Assembly (NCBI GenBank): GCA_964368075.1
Contig: CAYJAD010000048.1
Coordinates: 1-20,070, forward strand
Direction of reading: 5' to 3'
DNA length: 20,070 nt
DNA from: CAYJAD01 sp964368075
Lineage (GTDB): Bacteria > Desulfobacterota > Desulfovibrionia > Desulfovibrionales > Desulfovibrionaceae
Shown here: positions 7,364 to 15,584 of the stretch, one piece after another
How positions within the stretch are numbered: the first letter of the stretch is position 1
How the letters are laid out: each line of letters starts with the position of its first letter
The notes under the pieces: model-generated
Seen by the model: the letters and a program-made list of their open reading frames with translations, nothing else
Database searches by the model: none
What the model was told of the DNA's origin: nothing
Translations under genes and position numbers: made by a program

Positions 7364-8866
7364 ATGAGTATCAAACGTATTTTAGCGTCATTAGGAATCG
7401 TCTTGCTTTTGTCAACCACAGCGTTGGCAGCCCCATCTTTTTCTGTGAGTCGAAGTGTAACCAATTTTAGCGAAACCATTACTCCCGAAAATATTGAAGC
7501 CGCAAAAAAACAACAAGTAGAAAAAAAATTCACCTTGGAAAACGGCAAGTTCACTCTTAAAAAAATACAAAATGCTGATCTTGTGACTTTTGTAAAAGCT
7601 TTTCCCGACGCAGAAAATGTTGAAATATACAGTGAAGCTATTACAGATCTTTCTCCATTGGCCACACTGAAGAAAGTGTCTAGAATTCAAGCTAAAACCC
7701 CTAGAGTAAAAGACGTTACGCCTCTTTCTGGCTTAACAACCCTAACAAGAATTGACCTTCAATATGATGCCACGGGGCAAAATCTTACTTGGATGAGTAA
7801 ATTGACCGCTCTCAATAGTATCACCCTTGCTCCCGAGGGGCTGACATCCGTTGAGGGACTACCCTCTCGCCCCAATATTTACACCATAACCTTGGATTAT
7901 ATAAATGTGCCTAATCTAGACGCTTTAGCTGCCGCTCTACCCGGTTTGCGTAATATCAACCTTAAATACGGCAAATTTGCTGATATTTCAGCCCTTAACA
8001 AATTACAAAAGATAGAAGACATCAGCTTTTACGGCTCTACATTGAAAGACTTTAGCCCGCTGGCAAAATTGCCTCACATTAATCGTTTTATGTACTACGC
8101 TGTAAAAGGTGCAGATTTTTCTACCCTTGGCACTTTAAAGCAAACAAAAATATTCTGGGGCGGTCTCACAAAGCTTGATTCTATTGCATGGCTTAAGGAT
8201 ATGCCAAAGCTAGAGAAAATAGATTTTTTTGCTGAATATGTTTCCGATTATACACCCTTAAAAAATGCCCCGAACTTAAAATCCCTACAGCTTTGGAATA
8301 TGAAAGTGCCCGTAGGCGACCTTGCCTTTGTTAAAGACTTAAAAAATTTAACTTATTTAAAAATAGATAACAATACAGGCGTCACAGGTTTTGAAGCTAT
8401 TGGCACTCTGAGTAAATTAGAAAACCTGTATATACTCAGAAACAATGGCAAAGATAATACTCGTATAGACTTTGGCTTCTTACAAAAGCTCCCTGCGCTG
8501 AAAAGATTGGAGCTGAGCAAAAGTACGGCGGAAAATTTCGCAGTAAACGGTCTTAAAAATGTTAACGTTATTGATTTGACATATATGAATATCGGCGAAA
8601 ATACAAAACCCCTAGATCTTTCGCTTATAAAAGACTTGCCAAACCTCAAAAGCCTTGATTTAGAAGACAGTAAGCTTGAAAATTTCCAAAAAATGGACAA
8701 TCTGCCAGAGTTACGAACCATTACCGTGAGAAAAAGTACCGGCATTACAGACTTTTCTGTTCTTTCAAAATTTCCAAATGTAAAAGTACTGACTGTGTCT
8801 AAAGACGCCTTTACCGAAGCTCAATTAGCTACTATACCTAAGGGCATTAAGGTGAATATGCGTTAA
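7364..8866 (+). CDS. Secreted leucine-rich-repeat protein (internalin-like repeats)
   Basis: This 500-residue protein has a clear signal peptide, residues 1-22, with predicted cleavage at ALA|AP. After a linker of about 50 residues, most of the protein consists of leucine-rich repeats of the 22-residue internalin/SDS22 type, with units such as ITDLSPLATLKKVSRI, FADISALNKLQKIEDI and LKDFSPLAKLPHINRF. Such repeats form curved solenoids that bind proteins or glycans. There is no LPXTG, C-terminal helix or lipobox, so it is probably periplasmic or released. GGAG at 7354-7357 supports the ATG. It opens a run of five plus-strand genes for exported proteins. The ligand is unknown, and a host-contact role as in Gram-positive internalins should not be assumed. 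Confidence 0.85.
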   Translation: MSIKRILASLGIVLLLSTTALAAPSFSVSRSVTNFSETITPENIEAAKKQQVEKKFTLENGKFTLKKIQNADLVTFVKAFPDAENVEIYSEAITDLSPLATLKKVSRIQAKTPRVKDVTPLSGLTTLTRIDLQYDATGQNLTWMSKLTALNSITLAPEGLTSVEGLPSRPNIYTITLDYINVPNLDALAAALPGLRNINLKYGKFADISALNKLQKIEDISFYGSTLKDFSPLAKLPHINRFMYYAVKGADFSTLGTLKQTKIFWGGLTKLDSIAWLKDMPKLEKIDFFAEYVSDYTPLKNAPNLKSLQLWNMKVPVGDLAFVKDLKNLTYLKIDNNTGVTGFEAIGTLSKLENLYILRNNGKDNTRIDFGFLQKLPALKRLELSKSTAENFAVNGLKNVNVIDLTYMNIGENTKPLDLSLIKDLPNLKSLDLEDSKLENFQKMDNLPELRTITVRKSTGITDFSVLSKFPNVKVLTVSKDAFTEAQLATIPKGIKVNMR

Positions 8867-8882
8867 TTGATTATCAAAGAAT

Positions 8883-8925
8883 GGAAACACGGGTTAAGCT
8901 TTTATAAAAGTATTCCCGTGTTTCC
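8883..8925 (+). repeat. Strong intercistronic hairpin
   Basis: GGAAACACGGG (8883-8893) pairs perfectly with CCCGTGTTTCC (8915-8925), and the inner palindrome CTTTTATAAAAG (8899-8910) can extend the structure. It starts 16 bases after the LRR stop codon. No T-tract follows (CCTTAGC), so it may be a weak or Rho-assisted terminator, or an mRNA-stabilising stem that sets relative expression of the genes on either side. Confidence 0.55.
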
Positions 8926-8955
8926 CCTTAGCAAATTATAACCAAAGGACGCACT

Positions 8956-9963
8956 ATGCACACGTTTTTACCCCGTTTTTTCATTGTTTGTTTAAGTTTT
9001 TTTTGTACGTTGACTTTGTTTTATTCTGCTGTGCAGGCGGCACCTTTTAATTTTATTGACCTTAAAGACTATAAAGTCATTGCGATAGAAGGACTTAACG
9101 CTACTAAAGGTGGTGATAACGAAATTTCCTTTGCCAAAGGGCAAGGCACGGTGTTGACCTTTACTTCTGGAAAGGCTGTAAAAAAAGAATTTGCTGAAAA
9201 TTTTTTGAAGGAAAAAGATACTCATCTCATTTTTAATAGCAAAGAAGTACGCTTTGATAATGATACTAGCTTTACCGCTTTTACCGTAGAAAATACAAGT
9301 AATGGTTTAAGAAGTCTTACTCTGTTTGCCGCCAATGGGCAGTTTTTTACTGTTACCACCTATACTTGTGTGCCACAATTGCCCTTCATGCTCTATGCTA
9401 TCAACAGCAAGAATACATCTTTAATAAATATTTTTCGCACCATAGCACAGCAAAAAACACAAAGCGATGGTGAAAATTGGGAAACATGGCTTAGCAGCTC
9501 CCGTAAAGAACTTCCCAAGTTTGAAGGCAACGTCTCTAAGCTTGATTTAACAATAAGCCTTACTGAAAACCTTCGTATGCAACAGAGTAAAACTTGGCAA
9601 GTAAAAGAAGAAAAGAATTTCTGTGTGATAACACCGCAAAAAGGAAGCCAAGAAAGTGATTTATGGGTAGCCATCGTGCCCTATTCAACACCACAAGACG
9701 CAGGGTTTAATGAACATTTTTATGATACTATGCGCGCTCTCTTACATGCTGCCGGTATTGCTAACACCACTCGCGGGCGCTATTATGGCGGCGAATATAG
9801 CTTTTACACATCCACAGGCGGTATGGGATCAGCCAGTCTTATTGGCAATCATGCTCTTATTACTGTGGAGCACAACCTTGGGTGCTCTTCTCAAATGGCA
9901 GACTATTTTCGTACTTTTCTGTACAAAAACTATGAAGCCGCTTACGCTGCTAAAATGAGATAG
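8956..9963 (+). CDS. Secreted protein of unknown function
   Basis: I do not recognise the family of this 335-residue protein. It has a long hydrophobic signal peptide with predicted cleavage after residue 28 (AVQA|AP). The mature part begins FNFIDLKDYKVIAIEGLNA and appears mostly beta-rich and soluble. The C-terminal third contains a Gly/Tyr-rich stretch (GRYYGGEYSFYTSTGGMGS). A few cysteines occur, but no catalytic motif or repeat was seen. AAAGGA six bases before the ATG is a good ribosome-binding site. It lies 89 bases after the LRR gene, across a strong hairpin, and 55 bases before the Sel1-repeat gene, so it probably shares their transcript and an envelope location. Confidence 0.75.
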   Translation: MHTFLPRFFIVCLSFFCTLTLFYSAVQAAPFNFIDLKDYKVIAIEGLNATKGGDNEISFAKGQGTVLTFTSGKAVKKEFAENFLKEKDTHLIFNSKEVRFDNDTSFTAFTVENTSNGLRSLTLFAANGQFFTVTTYTCVPQLPFMLYAINSKNTSLINIFRTIAQQKTQSDGENWETWLSSSRKELPKFEGNVSKLDLTISLTENLRMQQSKTWQVKEEKNFCVITPQKGSQESDLWVAIVPYSTPQDAGFNEHFYDTMRALLHAAGIANTTRGRYYGGEYSFYTSTGGMGSASLIGNHALITVEHNLGCSSQMADYFRTFLYKNYEAAYAAKMR

Positions 9964-10018
9964 GGGAATACTCTCGCCTTTTACGCAAGTAGCTTTCTGA
10001 AAATATAAAGGAAAAATC

Positions 10019-11125
10019 ATGAAAAAAATAGTCTTTGCTTTTTGTTTTCTTTGTCTTGTGGCTTTGCCTTGCTCCCGCGCTTTGGCACAAGACCTAAAAA
10101 TAATTTCACCCATGACGACGGTGGGTAAATATGCAGGCGGTGAATACATCGATGGCTACTGGCTGCTATTTACGCAAGGTGACGAAAAATTAGCCCTTTT
10201 TTCACCTAATATGGTTATTAAAGAACTGAAGGGGCAAGAAGGTAAATCCTTACAAGTACACTATGATCATGCTATGCTCTTTCACCCCGGCATAAGAGAG
10301 TATGTAGTTATGAAAACATTTAAGCATTTTAAACTGCTACCTAACTTAACAGCCCAACAATTACAAGCCTTAGAAAAGAAGCTCCTTACTGATAAGGGCC
10401 CCAAGCAAGCGCTCTTAGACATAGGCGCTTATTATCAATACGGCTTACGTGGTGTCAAAGCCGACCTTGTAAAAGCTTCAGAATGGTATGGAAGTATAGC
10501 TTCCTTGGGCATTCCAGAAGCCTTGGTGCGTGCCGGAGATTTACGCATGATACGTAAAGGCCCTGTATTTTCTCATAGTGGGGCTTATGATATGTATACC
10601 CAAGCTGCCATGGCCGGATATACTCCCGCCTTTACGCGCCTTGGAGACTTTGCCCTTGAAGAAGGTTTTGATAGCGAAGCAGAAAAAAACACGGCAAGCA
10701 AGGAAGAGCTGGAAGAACGCAAACAGCGGGCTCTTGTGCTGTATACATTTGCCGCCAAACAGAAAGACCTTACTGCTCAAGCAAGGCTTATAGCCATGGA
10801 ACTCCCCCCCATCACCAAGGATTTCATAAAGCCACAAGGGCCCTGCCCCAATAAAAATCTTGGTAAAGCTATCCTACAGGGGAAATATGTAAAAAACACC
10901 AACCATCAAGAATATTTTGGTTTTTTAGTACAAACTCAAGACGGTAAAAATTATGACATTGGCATTGGACACGAAGAACCACTAGAATTTATGAATATTA
11001 AAGCCGGAAATACTATCACTATTCCTTATTATAAAGAACAACTTTTAGATACCAATACAGGGCGCTGTGTGATAAAGCTTTTTCATGATTACGAAAATAC
11101 AGTTAAAGGTTCCTATACAAAATGA
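10019..11125 (+). CDS. Secreted Sel1-like repeat protein
   Basis: This 368-residue protein has a signal peptide cleaved after residue 23 (RALA|QD). An N-terminal domain of about 100 residues is followed by Sel1/TPR-like helical repeats at roughly 128-250, visible in units such as ALLDIGAYYQYGLRGVKADLVKASEWYGSIASLG and AYDMYTQAAMAGYTPAFTRLGDFALEEG. A separate C-terminal domain (about 275-368) contains two cysteines, in GPCPNKN and TGRCVIK, that could form a disulphide. Sel1 repeats usually mediate protein-protein contacts, and bacterial secreted forms are often periplasmic adaptors. No enzymatic motif was found. AAAGGA seven bases upstream supports the start. The binding partner is unknown, but other products of this cluster are candidates. 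Confidence 0.8.
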   Translation: MKKIVFAFCFLCLVALPCSRALAQDLKIISPMTTVGKYAGGEYIDGYWLLFTQGDEKLALFSPNMVIKELKGQEGKSLQVHYDHAMLFHPGIREYVVMKTFKHFKLLPNLTAQQLQALEKKLLTDKGPKQALLDIGAYYQYGLRGVKADLVKASEWYGSIASLGIPEALVRAGDLRMIRKGPVFSHSGAYDMYTQAAMAGYTPAFTRLGDFALEEGFDSEAEKNTASKEELEERKQRALVLYTFAAKQKDLTAQARLIAMELPPITKDFIKPQGPCPNKNLGKAILQGKYVKNTNHQEYFGFLVQTQDGKNYDIGIGHEEPLEFMNIKAGNTITIPYYKEQLLDTNTGRCVIKLFHDYENTVKGSYTK

Positions 11126-11152
11126 TATTTCGTAGCAGACACGCATCAAGAA

Positions 11153-11181
11153 TAGCATGCAAAATAGCGCACACCATGCTA
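11153..11181 (+). repeat. Small hairpin just before a ribosome-binding site
   Basis: TAGCATG (11153-11159) pairs with CATGCTA (11175-11181), and the Shine-Dalgarno AAGGAG of the next gene begins two bases later. A stem so placed could limit or stabilise translation initiation of the Ser-rich protein. Confidence 0.35.
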
Positions 11182-11194
11182 TAAGGAGATAACT

Positions 11195-11815
11195 ATGCGT
11201 AATAATTTTCTAATCCTCTCTATTCTTACAATTTTTCTAGGCTCGGTAACTGTTTTATTTATTGCCGAGGCTGAGGCGGCTCGCAGTCGTAGTAGTGGGA
11301 GTAGTAGTAGTCGCAGCAGTTCTAAAAGTAGCAGTTCCAAAAGTAGTAGTAGCTCCAAAAGTAGCTATAATCGCAGCTATGGTTCTAAAAGCATAAAGCG
11401 TAGCACTTCAAAATCTACATTTTCCCGTTCCGGCTATATGCGTCCTGCGACACTAGGCGCCATAGCAACATTGGGTGCGGCTTCGGTGGCAAGCACCTAT
11501 TCTAAACCGGGTACAGCGAAATTCAGTTCACGAAAAAAGAAAAAAGGAGGCTATGACGACGATGATTTTGATGACGACTTCATTGGAGTAGCCTTAGGGC
11601 TTGGTGCAGGTTCCTTCCTTGGTTTTTTACTTTATGATGAAGACCTTGATTCAGATGAAGATGATACATCTGGCCTGATGCTGTTTGGCCTATGGATTTT
11701 GCTCATTGTTATTATTAAACTACTGCGCTCTTACTTTAAGAAAAGAAGTGTGGAAGGTGGGCGTTTGAAAAGAAAATTACTCAAGGCACAAAATAGAGAA
11801 AAGGAAGCAGCATGA
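11195..11815 (+). CDS. Ser-rich membrane protein with exported N-terminus
   Basis: This 206-residue protein has a signal peptide (cleavage predicted at AEA|AR, residues 26-28). It continues into a Ser/Arg/Lys-rich low-complexity stretch at about 30-58, built from repeated AGT/AGC codons, then a Gly/Ala hydrophobic patch near 86-100. Next come a lysine cluster, an acidic run DDDDFDDDF at 121-129, and two hydrophobic segments at about 129-147 and 160-178. The C-terminal tail is basic. The family is not recognised; composition suggests an envelope protein with an unstructured linker. AAGGAG seven bases upstream gives a strong start. Its stop overlaps the start of the ankyrin-repeat gene by four bases, so the two are translationally coupled and probably work together. 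Confidence 0.72.
   Translation: MRNNFLILSILTIFLGSVTVLFIAEAEAARSRSSGSSSSRSSSKSSSSKSSSSSKSSYNRSYGSKSIKRSTSKSTFSRSGYMRPATLGAIATLGAASVASTYSKPGTAKFSSRKKKKGGYDDDDFDDDFIGVALGLGAGSFLGFLLYDEDLDSDEDDTSGLMLFGLWILLIVIIKLLRSYFKKRSVEGGRLKRKLLKAQNREKEAA
11284..11370 (+). repeat. AGT/AGC trinucleotide-rich tract
   Basis: Within the Ser-rich coding region, runs of AGT and AGC triplets, with interspersed TCC, AAA and CGC, form an imperfect trinucleotide microsatellite. Because the unit is a codon, gain or loss of units would change serine count without shifting frame. Confidence 0.6.
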
Positions 11816-12582
11816 TAAATTTTCTGAAAAAATTCGTAAGTTTTGTTTTTTTCTATCTCTTTCTTCCTGCAGCCATTATTACTGCATTAACGTATATTCC
11901 GTGGAAACCCACACCAGACTTGCGCCATGCAGCAGCAGCAGGAGATGTAGCACTTATTCAAAAACTTATTGCCGCTGGCGAAGATATTAATATTAATACC
12001 AATACAGGACCTTGGACACCCATAGCCTATGCAGCAGAGCGCGGGCATATTGAAGCGGTGAAAGAGCTACTTAAGCACAAACCTACTTTTTATCTAACAC
12101 CACTTGTAGCTGCGGCCAGCAATGGGCATACGGCAATGGTGGAGCTTCTTTTGCAAGATGCGCTTTATAAGCCATGGCTCAGCACGCAAAGCACTAAGTG
12201 GTATGAAATTTTTAAAGCTGCCGCCAAGGACGATAATCTAGAAATGCTAGAATTTTTATACGCTAACCCCCTCTTGCAAAAAGCGCCCTATGCCCTCGAT
12301 GAAGCACTTATAGAAGCAAGCCTGAGAGGACAAGAAAAAGCCGTGGATTGGCTCATTGCCAAGGGGGCAAGTGTCCAATATGCCACTACACCCGACAGAT
12401 ATACACCGTTAATGATGGCAGTTGCTACCAATAATGAAGCCTTAGTGAAAAAATTTATTAGCCTTGGTGCCAAGCTGCAAACACTAGCGGGAGAATCGAG
12501 AGAAACTGCTCTTTCTGTGGCGAAAGCAAATAATTTTACTACCATTGTAGACTTACTTCAAGATGCTGGTGCGAAAAATTAA
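11812..12582 (+). CDS. Membrane-anchored ankyrin-repeat protein
   Basis: This 256-residue protein has one N-terminal hydrophobic segment at about 8-28. There is no clear AXA cleavage site, so an uncleaved anchor is likely. The rest, from about 34, is ankyrin repeats, most recognisable as DLRHAAAAGDVALIQKLIAAG, TPIAYAAERGHIEAVKELL, TPLVAAASNGHTAMVELLL and TPLMMAVATNNEALVKKFISLG; the middle repeats are degenerate. Ankyrin repeats bind other proteins. With the anchor at the N-terminus the repeats would most simply face the periplasm, though orientation is not certain. It overlaps the Ser-rich gene by ATGA, ends the plus-strand cluster, and converges with the sulfatase-like gene only 30 bases away, with no obvious terminator between. 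Confidence 0.84.
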   Translation: MINFLKKFVSFVFFYLFLPAAIITALTYIPWKPTPDLRHAAAAGDVALIQKLIAAGEDININTNTGPWTPIAYAAERGHIEAVKELLKHKPTFYLTPLVAAASNGHTAMVELLLQDALYKPWLSTQSTKWYEIFKAAAKDDNLEMLEFLYANPLLQKAPYALDEALIEASLRGQEKAVDWLIAKGASVQYATTPDRYTPLMMAVATNNEALVKKFISLGAKLQTLAGESRETALSVAKANNFTTIVDLLQDAGAKN

Positions 12583-12612
12583 TTATAGCCCCCCTGCTCA
12601 CAAGGCAAAATT

Positions 12613-15348
12613 TTATCCCCATTTCTTATGCATTTGGTATAATAAAAGTTTGCTATCTTCGAGCAGGGTTTTTTGTAGTTTAGGGTTTTCAACGAGAATT
12701 GCACGTGTGTGATGCAAAAGACTCGGATTTTGCAGTTTTTGCACTCCTTCAACAAGGAAATAGGTAAATGGATTTAAACCTGCCCAAAATACGTGTGGAT
12801 TTGAGAATAAGTACACTAAGGTATTAAACCAAGGGACAAAGTCTAAACCTTGAAAAAGACCGCTATTCATATAATGCCAATATACGGAACCTACATTTTC
12901 CTTGCTATTTACTTGTGATAGATAAAAGTTTTTATGTACTACTCTAGATTCTGTGAGAACCTTAGTCATAGCCTCTATTTCCATATTGGCATATTGTATA
13001 GGCACATTCAGTTCACTGTCATTTAAAGAATATTTAATGGCAAAACGCCCTAATGCTTGAAAAATGTGTACTTTATTGTCTGCCTGTCTGGAGCCATTCA
13101 TAAGCGCTGTAAAAGCTGCATCTAAGTTGCCTTTTGTTTCATATATATATGCTTGTAAAATCCAATTCCAAGAAATTCGTGTGCGAAAATCACAGGCTGT
13201 TTTATTTGCCTGCTCTGCCAAATCCCATTCCTGATTAAACATATAGGTAAAAGTTGAAATTTCATGGTACATATTGTTAATATGCTGACCCAAAATATTA
13301 TTCTTTAGAGTTTTTGTTATACGTAGTGCCTGTGAATAATTTTTCAATGTGAATAAAATGCATATGGCATAATAATAGTGATTAGGATTATTTTTATGCT
13401 TTGATGCTATAATATCAACATATTCAAGGGCTTTTTCTTTGTTGCCAAGCTTAAGATTCGCGCATGCATACATAAAGCATACATCTGCAGATAGGGTATG
13501 GTTAGGGTCTTGATCAATATAGGTAATAGCTTGTAAAGGGGCTATTTCCAAGAGTTGTCTGGCATAATCTTCTGATAGAGTAAAATGCTTTTTATTGTTT
13601 GCCACAGGCTCTATTATTTTCAAACTTTCTTCTACATGCCCTATACTAAAAAGCAAATCTGATAGTTTTATGGAAAGCTCTGCAGAATCAGGGTATTTTT
13701 CTTGAGCCCAAGTTAAAACCTCTATGGCATGCTTTGTGTCGAGAGCCATGCTCAGTTCCATGCAATCTTGTAGAGAAGCTGTACCCGCTATGAAGCTAGC
13801 ATAGCGTTTTTCTAGTAAGGCGGTTTGTGTGAAATCTTCAAGCTCAGGTAATATTTTACCATCGCGAACGCTAATGGCGTTACACTTGAGAATGGATATA
13901 TTTTCTGCAGGTTTCGGTAAAGATGTTATATTAGCTCCTAATTGCTGCAAAAGACTTGGAAAAATTTGTACATGTGAAAACAACTCCGCTGGGTAATTTT
14001 CTGATGGCCAGCGAATGGCACAACGTACAGCAAATTGATCTAGAGCCAGATCTTCTAAACTGACCCCTCGTTCTTTGATGGCTTGCTTTGGGTCTTGCCC
14101 CTGCCATACATTAACGTGCCGCATGGAGCCATGATCACCAATGGCCAAAATACAAGCATGAGGATCAGTCTTTACAATATCATTTATAATATCAGCTATT
14201 TGAACTTGAGCTTCGAGAACACGTTTTTTGTAATAGGCAATAAAGTCACTGTTGTCTTTGAGCCATTGTTTTCGAGGGCTTGCATGGTCAGCACCAAAAC
14301 GCGCCATAAAAAAGCGTGGATGTTTTTGCTTTATGTGCAATCTTTGGTGAAAAGATTCAAGTACCTGTTTTATAGATGTAGCATCTTGTATGTCAAAAGG
14401 GTCGGAGCTTTTTATAAGTTTACGCAAATAAGAAGATTGAGCCCATATGGGAGCAAGCATGGCGTGAAGAATATTTTGTATCGGTGTCATGTAAAAAGAT
14501 GCATATTCATTTTTTTTCATATACTTGCCAAAAATAAAATATTCTATATCAAAAAATTCGCATTGGTAGCCATTTTCTCTGAAAACATCAAAAACAAAGG
14601 CTTGGGTGTGTTGGCTCCCAGTAAGAGAAAAGTTTAAGAGGGCATCAAGAGCGCGTACGGTGGATGCTCTATTACTATAATAATTTTTGTAATCTATAAA
14701 ACCATGCTTCTCCAAAAGAATATCAATTTTTGTGTCATCAATATCATATAATTTTTTAAGGGCATGTGCAGAATGATAAGATTCTAAAAGTAAAAAATAT
14801 ATATTTGGCTTGTGAGTCAAGGTAATATTTCTTGTTTCTTTTGCACTATAATATATATTTTGCAAATTTGATTCAAAAACAATTTGCTTTTCTTTATGGA
14901 AGTTTTTATACGCATCTATAAATGAAGAAAAAATCATTAAAAGTAAGATTATATTCAAAGGAGCTAAAGAATATATAGTTGCTAATAGAGCGAATAAAAT
15001 ATATATTCCAGCAATAATGTACACACGATATTTTTTTACTTGTATTGATTCGGTAAAAAATCTCTCATGTAGAACAATAAAAAAAGTTATAGCTAGCAGG
15101 CTATATATCATATCAAAAAATGATATTCCATATTTTTGGGCATTTATAACAAATGAAATATCTTTTAAGTAGTATTTTCCCAAAATAGCCAAAAAGCATG
15201 TAAGAGTAGAAACTAAAAATGCTAAAAAAATTGCTTGAACAAGCTGTCTATTACTAAAAAACTGTTGATTAAGAGCGCAAAAACATGCTGTAGGTGTTAG
15301 TATAGATAAGAATATTGCTAATTCAGAAGTAGTAAAATACGAAAGCAT
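12613..15348 (-). CDS. Sulfatase/LTA-synthase-like membrane transferase with TPR C-terminus
   Basis: This 911-residue protein has about five N-terminal transmembrane helices (roughly 11-27, 36-56, 78-94, 109-126, 128-146), followed by an alkaline-phosphatase-superfamily domain at about 180-480. Likely metal and nucleophile residues are Glu189 in PNIYFLLLES, Thr230 in NRASTVRAL, His355 in GADHASP, and Asp405-His406 in AIGDHGS. A Thr nucleophile fits phosphoglycerol and phosphoethanolamine transferases (LtaS, MdoB, EptA-like) better than true sulfatases, which use a modified Cys or Ser. Residues from about 525 to 760 are helical TPR-like repeats, an unusual addition to this fold. Substrate is unknown; an envelope glycan or lipid is likely. 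Upstream lie a MITE-like repeat and then a methyltransferase gene on the same strand. Five-residue stretches of AAGG-type sequence near the ATG give a modest ribosome-binding site. Confidence 0.82.
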   Translation of the reverse strand: MLSYFTTSELAIFLSILTPTACFCALNQQFFSNRQLVQAIFLAFLVSTLTCFLAILGKYYLKDISFVINAQKYGISFFDMIYSLLAITFFIVLHERFFTESIQVKKYRVYIIAGIYILFALLATIYSLAPLNIILLLMIFSSFIDAYKNFHKEKQIVFESNLQNIYYSAKETRNITLTHKPNIYFLLLESYHSAHALKKLYDIDDTKIDILLEKHGFIDYKNYYSNRASTVRALDALLNFSLTGSQHTQAFVFDVFRENGYQCEFFDIEYFIFGKYMKKNEYASFYMTPIQNILHAMLAPIWAQSSYLRKLIKSSDPFDIQDATSIKQVLESFHQRLHIKQKHPRFFMARFGADHASPRKQWLKDNSDFIAYYKKRVLEAQVQIADIINDIVKTDPHACILAIGDHGSMRHVNVWQGQDPKQAIKERGVSLEDLALDQFAVRCAIRWPSENYPAELFSHVQIFPSLLQQLGANITSLPKPAENISILKCNAISVRDGKILPELEDFTQTALLEKRYASFIAGTASLQDCMELSMALDTKHAIEVLTWAQEKYPDSAELSIKLSDLLFSIGHVEESLKIIEPVANNKKHFTLSEDYARQLLEIAPLQAITYIDQDPNHTLSADVCFMYACANLKLGNKEKALEYVDIIASKHKNNPNHYYYAICILFTLKNYSQALRITKTLKNNILGQHINNMYHEISTFTYMFNQEWDLAEQANKTACDFRTRISWNWILQAYIYETKGNLDAAFTALMNGSRQADNKVHIFQALGRFAIKYSLNDSELNVPIQYANMEIEAMTKVLTESRVVHKNFYLSQVNSKENVGSVYWHYMNSGLFQGLDFVPWFNTLVYLFSNPHVFWAGLNPFTYFLVEGVQKLQNPSLLHHTRAILVENPKLQKTLLEDSKLLLYQMHKKWG

Positions 15349-15396
15349 GTACCTTCTTCCAGTAAAATAATGTTATAAAGATATTTTTTTAGCATA

Positions 15397-15524
15397 GCAG
15401 GCTGTTGAAAAACAACAATCTGCGTCGTCAGCGCAAAAAAACCAAACTGCTTATGTATATCTAATACACTGCGCATCTTGATTTTTTTCTCTTCCTCGCA
15501 TCTCACTATTTTTGAACAGCCTGC
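15397..15524. mobile_element. MITE-like repeat with AGGCTGTTGAAAAA-type ends
   Basis: A 128-bp element is bounded by 16-bp terminal inverted repeats, GCAGGCTGTTGAAAAA at 15397-15412 and TTTTTGAACAGCCTGC at 15509-15524, matching at 15 of 16 positions. It has no transposase. Ends of this kind recall insertion-sequence-derived miniature repeats common in Desulfovibrio and related Deltaproteobacteria (from memory). No clean target duplication is visible. A weaker related end (TTTTGCAACAGACTG) lies just outside, near 15536-15550. It sits between methyltransferase and sulfatase-like genes and could act as a terminator between them. Confidence 0.6.
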
Positions 15525-15556
15525 CTAAAATTGACTTTTGCAACAGACTGATAGAG

Positions 15557-15584
15557 TTACAAAAAAATTAATCTTTTTTTGTAA
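15557..15584 (-). terminator. AT-only hairpin at the methyltransferase 3' end
   Basis: TTACAAAAAAA (15557-15567) and TTTTTTTGTAA (15574-15584) form an 11-bp stem with a six-base loop that overlaps the stop codon. The stem is almost entirely A-T, so any terminator would be weak, though the T-rich arm could serve as the uridine tract. Confidence 0.3.

Noticed and set aside
14083..14637. A 184-codon plus-strand frame antisense to the sulfatase-like gene
   Set aside because: It lies wholly within a well-supported gene with clear catalytic motifs; its translation has no domain character and looks like a shadow.
15318..15506. A 62-codon minus-strand frame through the MITE-like repeat
   Set aside because: Most of it is repeat sequence, it overlaps the transferase start, and it lacks a ribosome-binding site.
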